From assembly GCA_049724395.1 (NCBI GenBank), contig JAUGWO010000045.1, forward strand, positions 186,001 through 250,000: a stretch of 64,000 bases of DNA. The letters are read 5' to 3'. Origin of the DNA: Spongospora subterranea f. sp. subterranea. Lineage: Eukaryota; Endomyxa: Phytomyxea; Phytomyxea; Plasmodiophorida. The translations under genes and the position numbers were made by a program. The notes under the pieces were generated by a model. The model worked only from the letters and a program-made list of their open reading frames with translations, was not told the origin of the DNA and searched no databases. This document shows, in pieces, positions 22,684 through 34,818 of the stretch (positions are counted from its first letter, which is position 1; each line of letters begins with the position of its first letter).

Positions 22684-24272
22684 TTAGACATACTCATCAA
22701 AATCTTCATCGTACTCTGCAGATATCCCAGTAATTTCTTGGAGAGAATTATCACGACCTGAGTCCGATAGGAATGCAGATCTGACCATACCATTATCTGG
22801 TGGTTCGAAAACGGTTTCTGCACATAGGGTTGAAAAAATAATCCGCGAACTCAATCTGGTGGATGATTTCAAAACCTTCTGAAGAAGTTTCTTTCTCGAA
22901 AATGGTCTGTTGGATCCCATTTTGTAAGATATCATTTGATGACTGACGCATCATCAGCTCGATTTTCTGAGAACTGGACGATATCTTCTTATCTTTTTCT
23001 TTAAGTAAACTCCCGAGCCGTATAATTTCGCCTAGTATTACATCGTCATGATTTGGTCAAGCTTGCAGTCCACCACCTGACCTTCTAATTGCTGCCTGTG
23101 GTTCTTCATTGTATTGCTCAGTCGCCGATTCCGCCGTTGTTCCGTCTGTATCGCCAGCTTGAGCTCAGTAATCTGCCGTCGCAAATCCTAAAGTTTGAGG
23201 TGTCGGTATGTGTCGTCTGAGCGTAATATAAAAAAGGTTCACAAAACTTGTTCAACGTTGCTCCATTTTTCTCTCTCTTGTTCCATCTCGACTTGAACGT
23301 CAAATCCCTTCTTCGAATTGATTTTCTGACTCTGTTTTTGAAGCTGCAGATGTGATCAGAGGGTATCAATTACAAATGGACATTGTCTCTTGAGTGAATA
23401 ACAGACCAGACAAATTTTATCGTGTTGAGATCGAACTTGCCGGTCTCCTTCTCGATTCTGCACCAACAGCTCTTTGTTTTTTTCCTTGACTTGACGTAAT
23501 TCTTTAGCCATACTTCTGATCCTTTCAGGATATTCAGATTGAGATTGCTCATACTCCATTTGAATATTTTGGTGGCGCCTAATTTCCTATATGAGGCTTG
23601 GGTTGGGTTATAATTTACATACAAACTGGCGGGGCTCTCTACCGATTTCAGAGTCTTTATTTTCCATTTTTTGCTCTGAAAGTTGACGTCTGAGATCAAC
23701 GTTCTCATTTTCGCTGGCTACATTTCTGGCCCGTCTTTGTAATTTGGTCAAGGCTTCGCGTAGTTGGGCGTTTTCCTGTAATGGCGCTGTAATACTCTGG
23801 AATGAATGCAAACGGATGTGCACCTTTTGATGCTGACGTAATAGCTTGGAAATTTGATTCTTTTTACTGGAAGAATGGCCGGCTATGTAATCGTGATTAG
23901 CATCAAGATATGCAAGTAGGCTGAAACCAGCCTACCGCGTGATAAATCATAGAACCGACGCCGGGAGCCGTCTGATGCCACCGATTGGGATTTACTCTCA
24001 GAGGTTTCCACAACGCTCTGGTTGATCGAAGCTGATTGAGGCGTTCCTTCGCTGGAACGGGATCCGAGAGGTCGTGGAGAATGATCATGACTGTCGAAAC
24101 TTGGCGGTGGTAAATCATCGGGATCGGCATCCCCTGGTGCGTTAAAATCGTCGCTGTAGGACCCATCGTCATCAACCCGCTCACCAAACCTGTGAAATAC
24201 ACCCGTTGTGATAAGGTCGACGACGAGCATGACGCCCGCTTACCTTGCCGACGATATCCTGCCCAGAATCAT
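22684..24272 (-). CDS. Coiled-coil protein with acidic ends, possible flagellar/centriolar protein
   Basis: At least seven exons on the minus strand. The start at 24272 gives MILGRISSARFGERVDDDGS with the first intron (GTAAGC donor) splitting it. A disordered Pro/Ser-rich N-terminus follows, containing SYSDDF, then long alpha-helical heptad stretches (KNQISKLLRQHQKVHIRL, QLREALTKLQRRARN, LRRQLSEQK, AKELRQVKEKNKELLVQNRE, QVEMEQEREKWSNVEQ, DLRRQITELKLAIQTEQRR). It ends in an acidic SAEYDEDFDEYV. Short acidic Tyr-Ser-Asp-Asp-Phe motifs and long coiled coils are common in ciliary proteins such as lebercilin, but I cannot name a family. The frame before the last 60 codons (near 22930) is not resolved. 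One splice donor is buried in a perfect hairpin. Confidence 0.65.
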
Positions 24273-24656
24273 GGAGCTCAGGTTGTGCTTGGCGATCACG
24301 ATCCGCGACAATTCAACCTATGACGGTATGTCAAGTTCATGATCATGATCATGGCCCATACGGGCCCCATCATCATCATCATTATTATAATTGATCTACT
24401 CAACTACGGAAACAGAACTGCATCATGGTCTCCTTGCCACATCTAACAACTAAAGGAAATAAAACTGCTGATGTTTGAGCAACAGTCGTTCCGCGTCGGA
24501 TATACCCGTAAAACTCTACCATTCCGATAATGCGATCACACGTCAGGTTCTAGATACTTAGCTACCTTATTCAGTTTTCAGACAGTTTAATAGCGTCTGA
24601 ACTGAATTAGCTGTCTGCAGATCGGGCGATTTTCCGATATTCAGCAATGGGGTTAT

Positions 24657-25613
24657 ATGTTTATTTACATTATGGCGAATATCAGTGTATCAGTTCCCCC
24701 CATGATATTGTGTGTAACAGATTCACAGACAGATATATTGCGGACTGCTGTGTGTGTCAAACGTGACACGGATATAACACACACAGTCAGACAATATACA
24801 GTATGTTCGTGGGCAGATAATCGTCGGATTCCCACTTTGATGTTGGGGCCAACGCCCAAGAATCCCCTCATCCTTTGCCATGGATTGATGGACATAGGGC
24901 GGTACTTCCGCATGCCTTATTTCCATCAGATATCGGACGCGCTTCGTAGTCTGGGGTGCACCGTGTTTGAGCCACTAGTACCTCATGCAGCTAGTATTGA
25001 GAGGCGGGCGTCTGCTCTATTAGCTTATATCAGTGGGCTTTACGCCAGCGGACAGATTTGCCATGAACAACGTGTCAATATTATTGCCCATTCCCTTGGA
25101 GGTCTGGATGCCCGACATGTCGTCACCCACCTCCACGGTTATTGCCACATCGCATCGATTACTACCATCGCCACTCCTCATCGCGGAACCACATTAGCTG
25201 ATTGGGGTGTCTCCACTGTTGGACAGCGCCTGAAGATTGAGACGCTTTTCGCTTTGGCCGGTATTGACACTCAAGTGTTTTACGATCTTACAACAACGTC
25301 ATTACGCAAGTTCAACATTGCGACACCTGATCACGTCTCTGTGAAATATTTTTCTTTTGGTGCCTGTAAAGCCCATTATCAATTACCGTATATGCTGAGG
25401 CCATCGCATGCGTACATTAACAGCAGGGAAGGTGATAATGATGGACTTGTTTCGGTGGCGAGTTCAAAATGGGGCGAATATCTCGGAACCATATCGGCAG
25501 ATCATTATGAACAAGTTAATTGGGTTTTGCCAGGTGGAGGCGTTGGCACGTTTAATGCCACTATGTTCTATCGCGATACGGTCGCCAGAATTTTGGCGGA
25601 AAGGGGGTTGTAA
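24657..25613 (+). CDS. Alpha/beta-hydrolase lipase
   Basis: Single exon, 318 codons from ATG 24657 (an in-frame ATG at 24672 is an alternative start). Typical triacylglycerol-lipase fold: oxyanion strand NPLILCHGLMDIG, FEPLVPHAASIERRASALLAYI, nucleophile elbow IIAHSLGGLDARH, ATPHRGTTLADWG, and the C-terminal GDNDGLVSVASSKWGEYLG followed by DHYEQVNW, which supplies the catalytic His. Ser is in HSLGG, and Asp is probably in the GDNDGLV segment. There is no clear signal peptide, although the first 20 residues are hydrophobic. Likely substrate: neutral lipid esters, inferred from family only. Confidence 0.82.
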   Translation: MFIYIMANISVSVPPMILCVTDSQTDILRTAVCVKRDTDITHTVRQYTVCSWADNRRIPTLMLGPTPKNPLILCHGLMDIGRYFRMPYFHQISDALRSLGCTVFEPLVPHAASIERRASALLAYISGLYASGQICHEQRVNIIAHSLGGLDARHVVTHLHGYCHIASITTIATPHRGTTLADWGVSTVGQRLKIETLFALAGIDTQVFYDLTTTSLRKFNIATPDHVSVKYFSFGACKAHYQLPYMLRPSHAYINSREGDNDGLVSVASSKWGEYLGTISADHYEQVNWVLPGGGVGTFNATMFYRDTVARILAERGL

Positions 25614-25693
25614 TCCGCCAGGCATCGGCCGTTTTTAATCCCGTTTATCGCAAATTCATCATCTATCCTCCGAATAACTGATCATTAGAATAT

Positions 25694-26276
25694 ATGCCCT
25701 TTATGATGCCACGATTAACATTGGTCATTGTGCTGGTGATTTCTAGCGCTCTAGGATTGGACGACCTTCCTGCATCATCGGAAAATGGTAATGGCACCGG
25801 CGGAGTCACTGTCAACAGCATCTTGGTCATTAGACGCCCAGTGGATAACGATATAGGATCTGGTGGAAGATAAAGGGGTTCATCGCCCTCGGGTTCGCCT
25901 TATCGTCATCATGCGCCGTCATCGTCAGCTGACAGGTCAATCACCGCTTCGGTCGCATGTCTTCCCCAGATCACTGCCGTCGTACGCTGACGATGAATCT
26001 GGCAGCAGCCAGGAACCAGTGCTAGGAGATAAAGGCACAATGCAAAATGCTGATGACCACCTATTGCAAAAAGATGCCGATGTACCTCCTGGAGCCGTCA
26101 ATTATTCTTTGTTGGATCCACAACTGATTGCGCTGGTCATATTTTGTATGGGAACATTCGGTGGTATTGTTCTGTTTATCGCATACTTGCGACTACGAGA
26201 GCCCTCTAGAGAGTTATGTCCTCCAGATCACAAATCGTATTCCCCTCTTCTGCTTCCAGTCGACGCATCTGCTTGA
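25694..26276 (+). CDS. Small type I membrane protein, unknown
   Basis: Starts at ATG 25694 with a signal peptide (LTLVIVLVISSALGLD). A 73-nt intron (25863-25935, GTGGAA donor) joins ...VDNDIGS to GQSPLRSHVF. The ectodomain is short, acidic and probably unstructured with one N-glycosylation sequon (NGT). A single transmembrane helix, LIALVIFCMGTFGGIVLFIA, is followed by a 35-residue cytoplasmic tail. About 170 residues. The intron donor is weak, but the frame after it needs it. I recognise no family. Confidence 0.6.
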
Positions 26277-26367
26277 TCATTGCAGCATTTATTCAAATAG
26301 AGGAAAAGTCAAGTGTTATGCTTGATGTCATATTTTTAATGATTTTGTCAAAATGATTGCATAGTAT

Positions 26368-29300
26368 TCATCCTCTCAAGTTTGTTTTACATTCAACAAT
26401 CGCTCGCTTAATAGAATTCAGCATCTTCGCAGTTAGCGCTTCGCGGTCAGCGTAGCTTGATAAAACTTGCTCGGTTTCACCCTCAATGAACGGTTTAAGG
26501 GATCTGACAATGCGGTTCACGATGTCCTGCTTAGTATATTCATGTGTTCTTTGGCTTTGTACTAATAGATTATTGATAAATCGTGCATGTGCGTCAGCTG
26601 ATAACGCTCTTGTCAATACATCGTCGATCCACGATGATATGAGACCCCTATATACCAAATCCTCGTGAATACATACTGAAGTAAAAGCATGTCTATTCTC
26701 TTAATTACCGGCTTTTATTTGCATCCACTGGAAGCAATTTTATCAACACTAAACGACGAAGATTCGCGATAAATTCTCTCGAGGAGGTGGATATAGCTGA
26801 GAGAGCAGCTTTATCGGTTTGTTCAGAGACGGGGGGAGTTTCCTGTTGGGCGGAATCGAAATCCGAGTTTCTTTGATCAATTATCTGATCAACCAAATCT
26901 TGGCAAATCTCGCATAAGGAAAAAGGGTTCTCAGTGAGTCGCTCAGTTATTAATTGGTCTGATGCAATGTATCGGCTCAACAGTCTCGTAGCGTCTCGTT
27001 GAAATTCAATCATGTCTGATATCATATCTTTGGAACCTGTCCTCTCCATAATGTGACTGTTTCCATATGTTAGCGCATGATAAACAAAAACAGAGATTAC
27101 CAACTTGACGTATAATGCCGATGACATGCTAGTGATGAAAGTTCGAGCTTGAACTGCATCGATGAGAGGAATGTCATTCGGATTTAACCCAATGTAAAAT
27201 GCATAACGAATGCCGTGGCACCAGACGTCAATGTCATCTGTTGTATTCTTTTGCAAAATGCTACTCATAATGTTTATGAGATTTGATATATTTCGAGATT
27301 CTTCGTGGAGAGTCTCGTCGTTTAGTGTGGACATCACCAGATCGGGCAACACCATGAAACATGCAGTACGTAATGATACGTTTGACCTAGAAGAAATGGT
27401 TGCCATTAGCATTACGAGACATAAAAAACACGACAACTGACGGCATTGATAACCGGCATGTGTTGAAGATGTAATCGACGAGACACGACCCAATAATGGA
27501 CTTAGCAATCTGTTGCATGGGAGAAGTGGCAGATGACATTGACGCAGAAGTAGCTGAAAACACAGATGTGGGCGGAGACGACACGGATTTTGGCAGTGAA
27601 AATGAAGGTGAGAGTGATGCGGCTGATGGTAGCGATGAAGAGGCAGATTGAGTAGGAGCAGAAGCTAGAGATGGAAAGCTTGGAAGGGGTAAAGTTGGGG
27701 AGTCACATGAAATCGCAGAAATCGATTGCAAAGACAAACTTGGTATTTGTACAGTTGCCAGTTGATTTGCTGACAAGGACGACGAGATCGGTTCTACTTT
27801 GGATGCAGGAGGATCAATGAGGTCAAGGTCTGAAATAATCCATGATTGATTGTGCTCTATAAGAAGACGCAACCTAGACACAGTAAATCAGCTTAATTTT
27901 GATGTTGCCGCTATGGCAAGGAAAAATACTTCTCCATAATTGGTTCGACAATGTCGAAACCTTGTAATTTGCTGCGGCATACGGCTAATATTTCAGACGC
28001 TATTTGAGTCCATATATTTGGATCATAACGTCGCAATATATCATTCCGCTCGATCCACGATAAAAACAAGTTGCTTGGCCATAGCATCGTCGTCGTTTTC
28101 TGATTGAGAGCTAGCGACATCAGGAAACCATATCGATCCCAATTCATCACCTGGCACTCAACATCAAAAACTGAATGCGGACCATTTACGCTGGGTATAG
28201 ACACCTATCCAATGCCCGAATTCAATATCATGAGCAGCATTGTCATCACCAATTGACAGATAGTTGTCCATTAGCGATGACTGAATTCTGCCAAGCAATC
28301 TGATATCTAAATCGATTTCTCCAACTCCGATTATTTTATATGCTTTTTTGATACATCGGACGGCTATTTTCAAACAGCGCTGGCGACGATATTTTTCGGA
28401 TGCAGGGGATTTGGATCTGATAGTAAATTTGAATCAAAAAAGTGGAAAGTCTGAAACAACAACGCGGCACCTGTTTATCATCCACACACATGTTTGCTGC
28501 CTGATTACGTTTTCAACATCGGCCATGGAGTGTCCAAATATGGAATTTAATCCATCCACACAATGAGACTTCAGCCTTGACCAGTCGTTGTCGCTAAAAA
28601 ATCAAGAGCACATGATTAAATAACCATCACGTGTCGATTAACAAAGATACCCTACGATATATCGGTTTCTTCAAGACCGGGATGAGTTAATAAGACAGAT
28701 TGAATAGCTTCCAAATAATCAATACGATCTTCTCCCTCTTTCCCTAATACTTCGTCAAGGATCCCATTGATCAACTTATTCCTGAAACCAGGGCTTTGGC
28801 TATCAACAGAGGAAGAAGGCGAGGCACACGCTTGTGAACTGTTTGATAACGATTCAACCTGAAACTAGATTATTAGATATCACATCCCTTGTGAGTTTCT
28901 AGTCAAAATACCAACACTTGGTTTTGTTTTGTTCCTGGAACGACGATTACGGGATTGCAATCGTTCCGCCGCTGACTGTAATTCATCTTTATAAACGAAA
29001 CTATCTACATCTTGTATATCTCTACGAAATATTTCGGAGTCTGGGATAAGATCGCTGCATTCTTCTAAAATCGCCTTCACTCTCTTATAATCCTTCTTGA
29101 CAAATATCGCCGCTGCTTGGCACCGCAGGCGATACGCCTTTGACCACAGTGATATTTTACTGTCTTTTCGAATCGAGGCGTTGAGCAGCTCGTATAAACC
29201 CTATGAAGAGTAATCATGTCAATGAGGTAGTTTGATGACCCGACCCAAGCGTGATGGAATATCAACATTTTTCATTGTCGCGAAACGTTTAACCGCTGTT

Positions 29301-31414
29301 CCACAGTGACATCGCCTGTCAGGATGAGAACGGACAGGAACTTTCTGTGTGTCGGTCATGCCATGCATCGCTGTCATATCAGAGGGGCTGCTCTTGTTGT
29401 TTGATCCACGTTACCTGATATCAGTTGATCTTGATCGACATTGTATTCCTGATTGCCGATGGATGATATACGATCGAGGGCCGAGATGCCCGCCACGAGA
29501 TTACCACGAGCACGGAACTGGCTGACCATTAGGTCACCGACTTGCATTATATCATCCTCGATATCATCAAGTGAGCTGGTGTGACCAGCCTGAACCATCC
29601 ACTTCAGAGCCCCGCTTTTGTCATTTGATTGCATGCATCGCAGCGATTCCCGACGACATGCTACTGATTTCATCATCTACGTTATTGGGCATAAGCCTTA
29701 GATGTCGTGGAACCGCAATAATATGGTTTTTACCTGGCCACAGATCTGAATGGCATTTTGTGCGGATTGGGAGCATGAGGTTGAAGACCGGGGACAGAGC
29801 GTTTTGGATCCATCCACGATCTCATTGAAAATATCGTAACTTATTTTCAACTGTTCTTCAACATAATCTATACTATGTTCATGGGTTATCCTTCCACGTG
29901 CGGCAGCTAGATGCTGTTGAGCTTGAGCCAGCATTTTGCGGAACCGGGATTCACTTGATACGAACTGGACAAAACGAAATTGTTAATGAAATTTATGCAT
30001 ACTCAATGCAAAATAGTCTCACCATTTGCTTGTCAACTCGCCAACTCTTCATGAACTCGTCGACTATGTAACCTGAATCACGTATAGGACTCGTCATGTC
30101 TATTTTGTGGTGCTCATTGTGATGATAGCTGTCAGCAAAACGTAGAAACATCTGCTTGACAATCTGAGCCATAACTGGGTCGGGCCCCGGCTCAAGGCAA
30201 TCACAAAGTGACTTGATTCGGTTATAGATGAGCTGCGACCCCGATATGTGACGTCGTTCACAAATTAAATGACGACGCGAGCTTAATTCTGCCAATATAT
30301 CAATACAAGCTTTAATCTGATCTTTCTCCGGATCAATGATTCTCATCAGCATTAATGACTGCTTAGCAGCTGATAATTTTCCTTCCTATGGTCATTGAAT
30401 TCATCGCCATTCGTTGACTAAGTATAAAGATCTTACCATGGTCATGTCAACTACAATAGATGGCCTGAGCAGCGCATCTCTGTCCGAGTTGATATCTTGT
30501 CTGTCAAGCATTACTTGAACGTCCTCCAGCTCATGGCGAATCCGCTCGTCGATCTTGCTAATAAGTTTGTCTCGACTAGGCAACGAGGATACAAGAGCAG
30601 TTCTGCAGTTGGCGATGGCCTTGTCAGCCTATTGACAATGTCAGTGCACTCGATTGTTTCCTCATGATCCCGAGTCACCTGCCTCGTTCAACTGTTCCGC
30701 CAACTTGGTTTGCTGATCAGACGATAGGGTCGCTGCCGTATTTCTGGTGATATATGCTATGGCTTCCGTATATGCATCACGCCCTGATATCAATATCAAC
30801 AGTCCCAGGACGAAATCCTTGGCGAGACATTGCCTGATTCGATAAAGCTAACAGTGGACCAGATATCAAACTGGCAATATCGATAATGTTGTCTCTATCA
30901 GAAGTCATCTAAACAGATTTACATTGACTGTTGTGAATAGTATTGTGAAACTATGAGTTACTTTAGCAATTCGAAATTTCTTAGTTTGGAAGTGCTGCCT
31001 ATTTTCATTATCCAGGCGACATGAAAGAATTGCATCGATGATCTCGCAAGCAGCATGATAGCGACCACGATCAAGAGCAACTAGAGCAGCAAGGTTCAGC
31101 CGTTCGAAAAGAAACCGTTCATCGTTTTCAGTAATCGAATCGGAGAACCGTTGAGAAGGTAGGTATTGCGAAGAACTGTTAATTCGCGTTTTGAATTCTA
31201 CACTTGAACTCAATGATTCGCTGGGAGTTGACAGATATTTGTCGACAATCGCTTGTCCTTGCAAATAATGCGACTTTGCAGCTCTATATGCTCCTAACTC
31301 CATGAGTTGGTCGCCACACTCGCCATGCTGCTTGGCTAGCGCCGAGTTTAATTCAGGCGCCAGGTCAAGGGTGCCATTTGATTTGTCACCACCGCCATAA
31401 GCACTATTGTCCAT
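26368..31414 (-). CDS. Large multi-exon alpha-helical protein with N-terminal TPR-like part
   Basis: Successive same-strand open segments from ATG 31414 down to the stop at 26368, separated by gaps of 45-70 nt that look like introns, for roughly 1,400 residues. The N-terminus has TPR character (GECGDQLMELGAYRAAKSHY, AALVALDRGRYHAACEIIDA) and a further helical pair near 30700. The centre (30350-28200) is helical without motif. A Ser/Pro low-complexity linker occupies 27750-27520. The last third (27400-26370) is HEAT-like. I do not recognise the family, and individual exon borders were not all resolved. It could be two adjacent genes on one strand, with the Ser/Pro stretch as the likeliest divide. 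Confidence 0.5.
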
Positions 31415-31614
31415 CGTTTACCCACAATCACATAACAGAATGAAAAGATCTTGAAATGATCATGTAAATTTATTAGCCATAAATATCTAACAACCCACAT
31501 TATTTTTGGGAACTGTCATCATTAGTAAATCAGGTACATAATTACAGAAAACTACCTATCTGGTGAGAGGATCACACTCAAGACGCGGAATCGTGAAGTT
31601 GTCCATGCCACTAT

Positions 31615-32478
31615 CTATAACGTCATGCTCTCGACACTCTGACCCTTCTGATCTGTTGAATCTCGACCGCCATCTGAACCTTGACTTGATTCAGGACCTT
31701 GATGCACCTCATCAACACAAAGCAAACGATCGGTGACTGTGAATTGCGATATTTCGCTTCCTCGAGCGACATGAATAGTGGGATATTCAATGACGGTTGA
31801 AGACCTGATTGCATCCGCCAACGTTGAGTTCCTGTCAACTCGTCGGTAAGGTGATGAACTCGCATGAGGAGCGATCATGAAAACCGCTGAATCGTCATCT
31901 ATATACCGCCCTAATCTGTGTTGCCGAACCTGATCTTTTCCAATCGATGCCAACACGACATCCTCTAATGTCGATCTTTCTTTCACACGATGTCGCAAAA
32001 TTCGTTCCCCATCCCATCCAAAGATAATCTCGACAGTCCATAGCACTTCGGATTTCTGCTGATCATATATTGACCGATTCATTTTCCTCTTTGTCATTCC
32101 TGGAGCCATTATCTTCAGGTCGATCATTCGCGAAGGCTGTCGACATCCGTCCTGAAGCTTCTTGATGAAACTTGGACGCTTTTGCCCATGGCCATTGGTT
32201 ACCAAATTATCACGGTTGGAACGCCCTCGAAGTTGCGACACCTCTTCGAGGAACGAAAGATCGTTCAGCAAGAGCTGATCACTGAATTCCTTGATCGCTA
32301 CAAATCCGACCCGATCACGGACGCCATTGCAGCCTGTGGCCTCCTTGTGCGTCTGGATGCACGACACGCTGCAGGTCTGCATGAAACACTTCGGGCAGCG
32401 ATACTTGCGAGGCTCGCCATTACACTGTTGACACAATGACGACGGCGACAATGCAGTCTCAGGCATTGGAGAGATCAT
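31615..32478 (-). CDS. BCD1: Box C/D snoRNP assembly protein BCD1 (ZNHIT6)
   Basis: Acts in the nucleus to build box C/D snoRNPs. Single exon, 287 codons from ATG 32478 (the frame is open further upstream but without ATG). The zf-HIT finger is at residues 15-50: CQQCNGEPRKYRCPKCFMQT, then CSVSCIQTH and the final Cys. It is followed directly by the BCD1-specific stretch VGFVAIKEFSDQLLLNDLSF, the Cullin-binding-like helix after the finger, and then the C-terminal beta domain with VEIIFGWDGERILRHRV. The C-terminus is short and acidic. Length is at the low end for the family. Head to head with the F-box/LRR gene, about 150 bp apart. Confidence 0.88.
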   Translation of the reverse strand: MISPMPETALSPSSLCQQCNGEPRKYRCPKCFMQTCSVSCIQTHKEATGCNGVRDRVGFVAIKEFSDQLLLNDLSFLEEVSQLRGRSNRDNLVTNGHGQKRPSFIKKLQDGCRQPSRMIDLKIMAPGMTKRKMNRSIYDQQKSEVLWTVEIIFGWDGERILRHRVKERSTLEDVVLASIGKDQVRQHRLGRYIDDDSAVFMIAPHASSSPYRRVDRNSTLADAIRSSTVIEYPTIHVARGSEISQFTVTDRLLCVDEVHQGPESSQGSDGGRDSTDQKGQSVESMTL

Positions 32479-32631
32479 GACCAGTATGGGCCGCAGTCGC
32501 AGACCTGGACCCAGGGGCCCATTTTGATAGCGCAATTATTGTGACTACGGAGTTGCTGATGTTACAGATGGTGAAGATATTAACTGGGACGATTGATATA
32601 CAGGTGCTGATTCTCATTTGGTTATCTGTTG

Positions 32632-33651
32632 ATGGTGGTCAGGCTTTCATCACATCAGATTATCGATCAATCCGTTGCCGCGACGCACCCCTTGCAGAGT
32701 CTATTGGATCGAGTATGGCCGCCGGCCGATATCGTCTGGGAGTTCATGACGCTTCCGGATCGGTATTCGATGATGAAAACCAGTCGAGGGTTACGTCGCA
32801 GTACAGGTAGGAAAATAATCAGGATAGATGTGTCGAATAGGCAAAAGATCAAGAACCGTCATGTTCACCAATTTGCGGATCTATACACGAATCTTGAGTC
32901 GTTGAATTTATCGGGAACAGGAGTGTCAAATATCTCTGCATTGTCATCCTGTCGGTTGCTACGCCGTTTATCCATGTCGAATACGAATATCGTCAAGATA
33001 CCGCAGTTCAGACAAGAAATTCTGTTGACGAAGCTGGATCTATCGTACTGCTCCAAACTCGAGAGCATATCAGGATTATCGTGCTGTCGTCGATTGGTTG
33101 ACCTGAACCTGCGCAACACCATTGTGTCTGATATCTCTCCCCTATCGCCGTGCACGTCGCTGGCCATTTTGAATATTCGCCACACCCTAGTTCATAATAT
33201 CGATTCGATCAGGTCCTGCGTGGACCTGGACACGCTCGTCATGGATGATTGCAGGGTCTCAGATATCGATCCCGTTCACGGCTTTCGGCGATTACGAGTG
33301 CTGTCCGCTCGTTGTTGCGGAATCACGAACATATCATCAGTAGGACAATGTCCAGCAATGACCTCGCTCAATCTTCGACAAACTTTGGTTATGGATATAA
33401 CCCCTCTCCGAAATTGCCCTTTTTTGCAAGGATTGAACCTCTATGGGACGTCGGTTCACGATGTTGCGCCTTTGATGCACTGTCAGAAGCTGGCAATTCT
33501 GGATATATCATATACTAGAGTGTGCGATTTATCGCCATTGCGTTCATGTACAGCGCTTTCCGTTGTAAATATCATCAACCTAACTGGTGAGGGACTTGAA
33601 GAACTGCAGAGCTCTCTACCAGCTCTACTTGTGAATAAATTCAAATCCTAA
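32632..33651 (+). CDS. F-box-like leucine-rich repeat protein
   Basis: Single exon, 339 codons from ATG 32632. The first 60 residues hold an F-box-like helix set (WPPADIVWEFMTLPDRYSMM). From residue 85 there are about ten LRRs of 22-23 residues with a regular pattern LVDLNLRNTIVSDISPLSPC, where the ISPL part forms a cysteine-bearing turn at each repeat. This LRR subtype has a sharp period and is common in secreted or effector-like proteins of parasites and in F-box adaptors. There is no signal peptide, so it is probably a cytosolic SCF adaptor or scaffold. A decayed copy of several repeats lies 700 bp downstream. Confidence 0.8.
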   Translation: MVVRLSSHQIIDQSVAATHPLQSLLDRVWPPADIVWEFMTLPDRYSMMKTSRGLRRSTGRKIIRIDVSNRQKIKNRHVHQFADLYTNLESLNLSGTGVSNISALSSCRLLRRLSMSNTNIVKIPQFRQEILLTKLDLSYCSKLESISGLSCCRRLVDLNLRNTIVSDISPLSPCTSLAILNIRHTLVHNIDSIRSCVDLDTLVMDDCRVSDIDPVHGFRRLRVLSARCCGITNISSVGQCPAMTSLNLRQTLVMDITPLRNCPFLQGLNLYGTSVHDVAPLMHCQKLAILDISYTRVCDLSPLRSCTALSVVNIINLTGEGLEELQSSLPALLVNKFKS

Positions 33652-34379
33652 TAATTGTCCTGATACTCATCAAGTTATTCCTTGGACATTCAGGGGTCTA
33701 GTAATGGGCTTTCCTAACTGCCCGGCAAATTAGCATATAAATATTGCACTAAATCGCATGAGGTCCCTAAAACTCCAAAATCGAGTTCAACAAGATCCCA
33801 AACGCGGGAATAGGTCAGCTGACAATTTTGAAAAGCTCAATACACAGCCAAACCCAGCAAAACTGGTTTTTTTCACCAGAAACCTACTCTCGACGGAAAA
33901 GGTGCTCTCTGGTACGATGCACTGCTATACGCTACGATCCTCCCTAGTCTCGTTTAGCACCTCCCCAAGCTGTACTAGAACGAAACCAATAGGAGGGTAT
34001 TACCCGCTCCCTCTTTGTATGTAGAAGACCTGGGTTGTAGAATGTAATTCCGTCAAATGTTGACAAAACGGTCAACAAGACATGTGTGAAATCCTAACGA
34101 GGATACAGTACTGCCCACTCCAGTCGGAGAGCGACAAATATGGACGGGATCTGGTGAAGATAGGGGATCAACAGACCTGGGTTGATCAAGGATTCTTTGA
34201 TTACAAATCCGGTTATTGATCCATGTATATGGTAAAGGCGTAGCCAGTTGTGCTGTGGAGAGACGGTCGATACAGAATGGGGCCCTCTGGAGATGAGAAA
34301 CATCGAATATGAAAATAAGTGATCCTTCAGCAATACTTAGATGTAGCATTTTGGTAAGATCAATAGATAAATGTGATTG
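33652..34379. other. Intergenic region without a supported gene
   Basis: About 730 bp after the LRR gene. A plus-strand frame at 33758-34024 and minus-strand frames are open, but nothing resembles a protein family. The right part grades into the LRR remnant. Confidence 0.4.
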
Positions 34380-34687
34380 AAGATCGAGTCGTTCGAATCG
34401 GAACCTGTCGCTGTTGAAGAACAATGAATAATCGCCACACCCTTGTCAATGAGGTCGATCCAATCACCTCAGCACGTTATCGGAATATCAATGAATTTAT
34501 GGATATAAATGTTGCACGGATATCAAGCCGCAATCCCTGTTTGCGTTTACCAACGAATGTAAGTATTGATCGATCGTATCGGAATATATGTATCTTCTCT
34601 TCGATATCGTCTTCAAATTCACAAGGATTCAATCTCAATGGGACATGGGGTCAATGTATGGAGCCGTTGACGCCAAGATTCCTTTAA
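34380..34687 (+). pseudogene. Decayed LRR gene fragment, relative of the neighbouring F-box/LRR gene
   Basis: The stretch around 34424 (aatcgccacacccttgtcaa) matches aatattcgccacaccctagt of the intact gene near 33170. Positions 34627-34650 (ggattcaatctcaatgggac) match ggattgaacctctatgggac near 33435. The order of the matching blocks is the same in both, but repeats are missing and the consensus Leu/Asp positions are eroded, so no functional LRR frame remains. It is best read as a partial tandem duplicate that has decayed. Confidence 0.55.
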
Positions 34688-34818
34688 CTCCATCGCCATT
34701 TGCCCACATGCACATCGTTTCACCTTCTGAGTATAATTCGGCCTGGTAGCGAGTCCTGGTCCCGACGAGCTGCAAAGTTCATAGTGAGCGAATCGGGGCT
34801 GAATACACCAGTCACATT

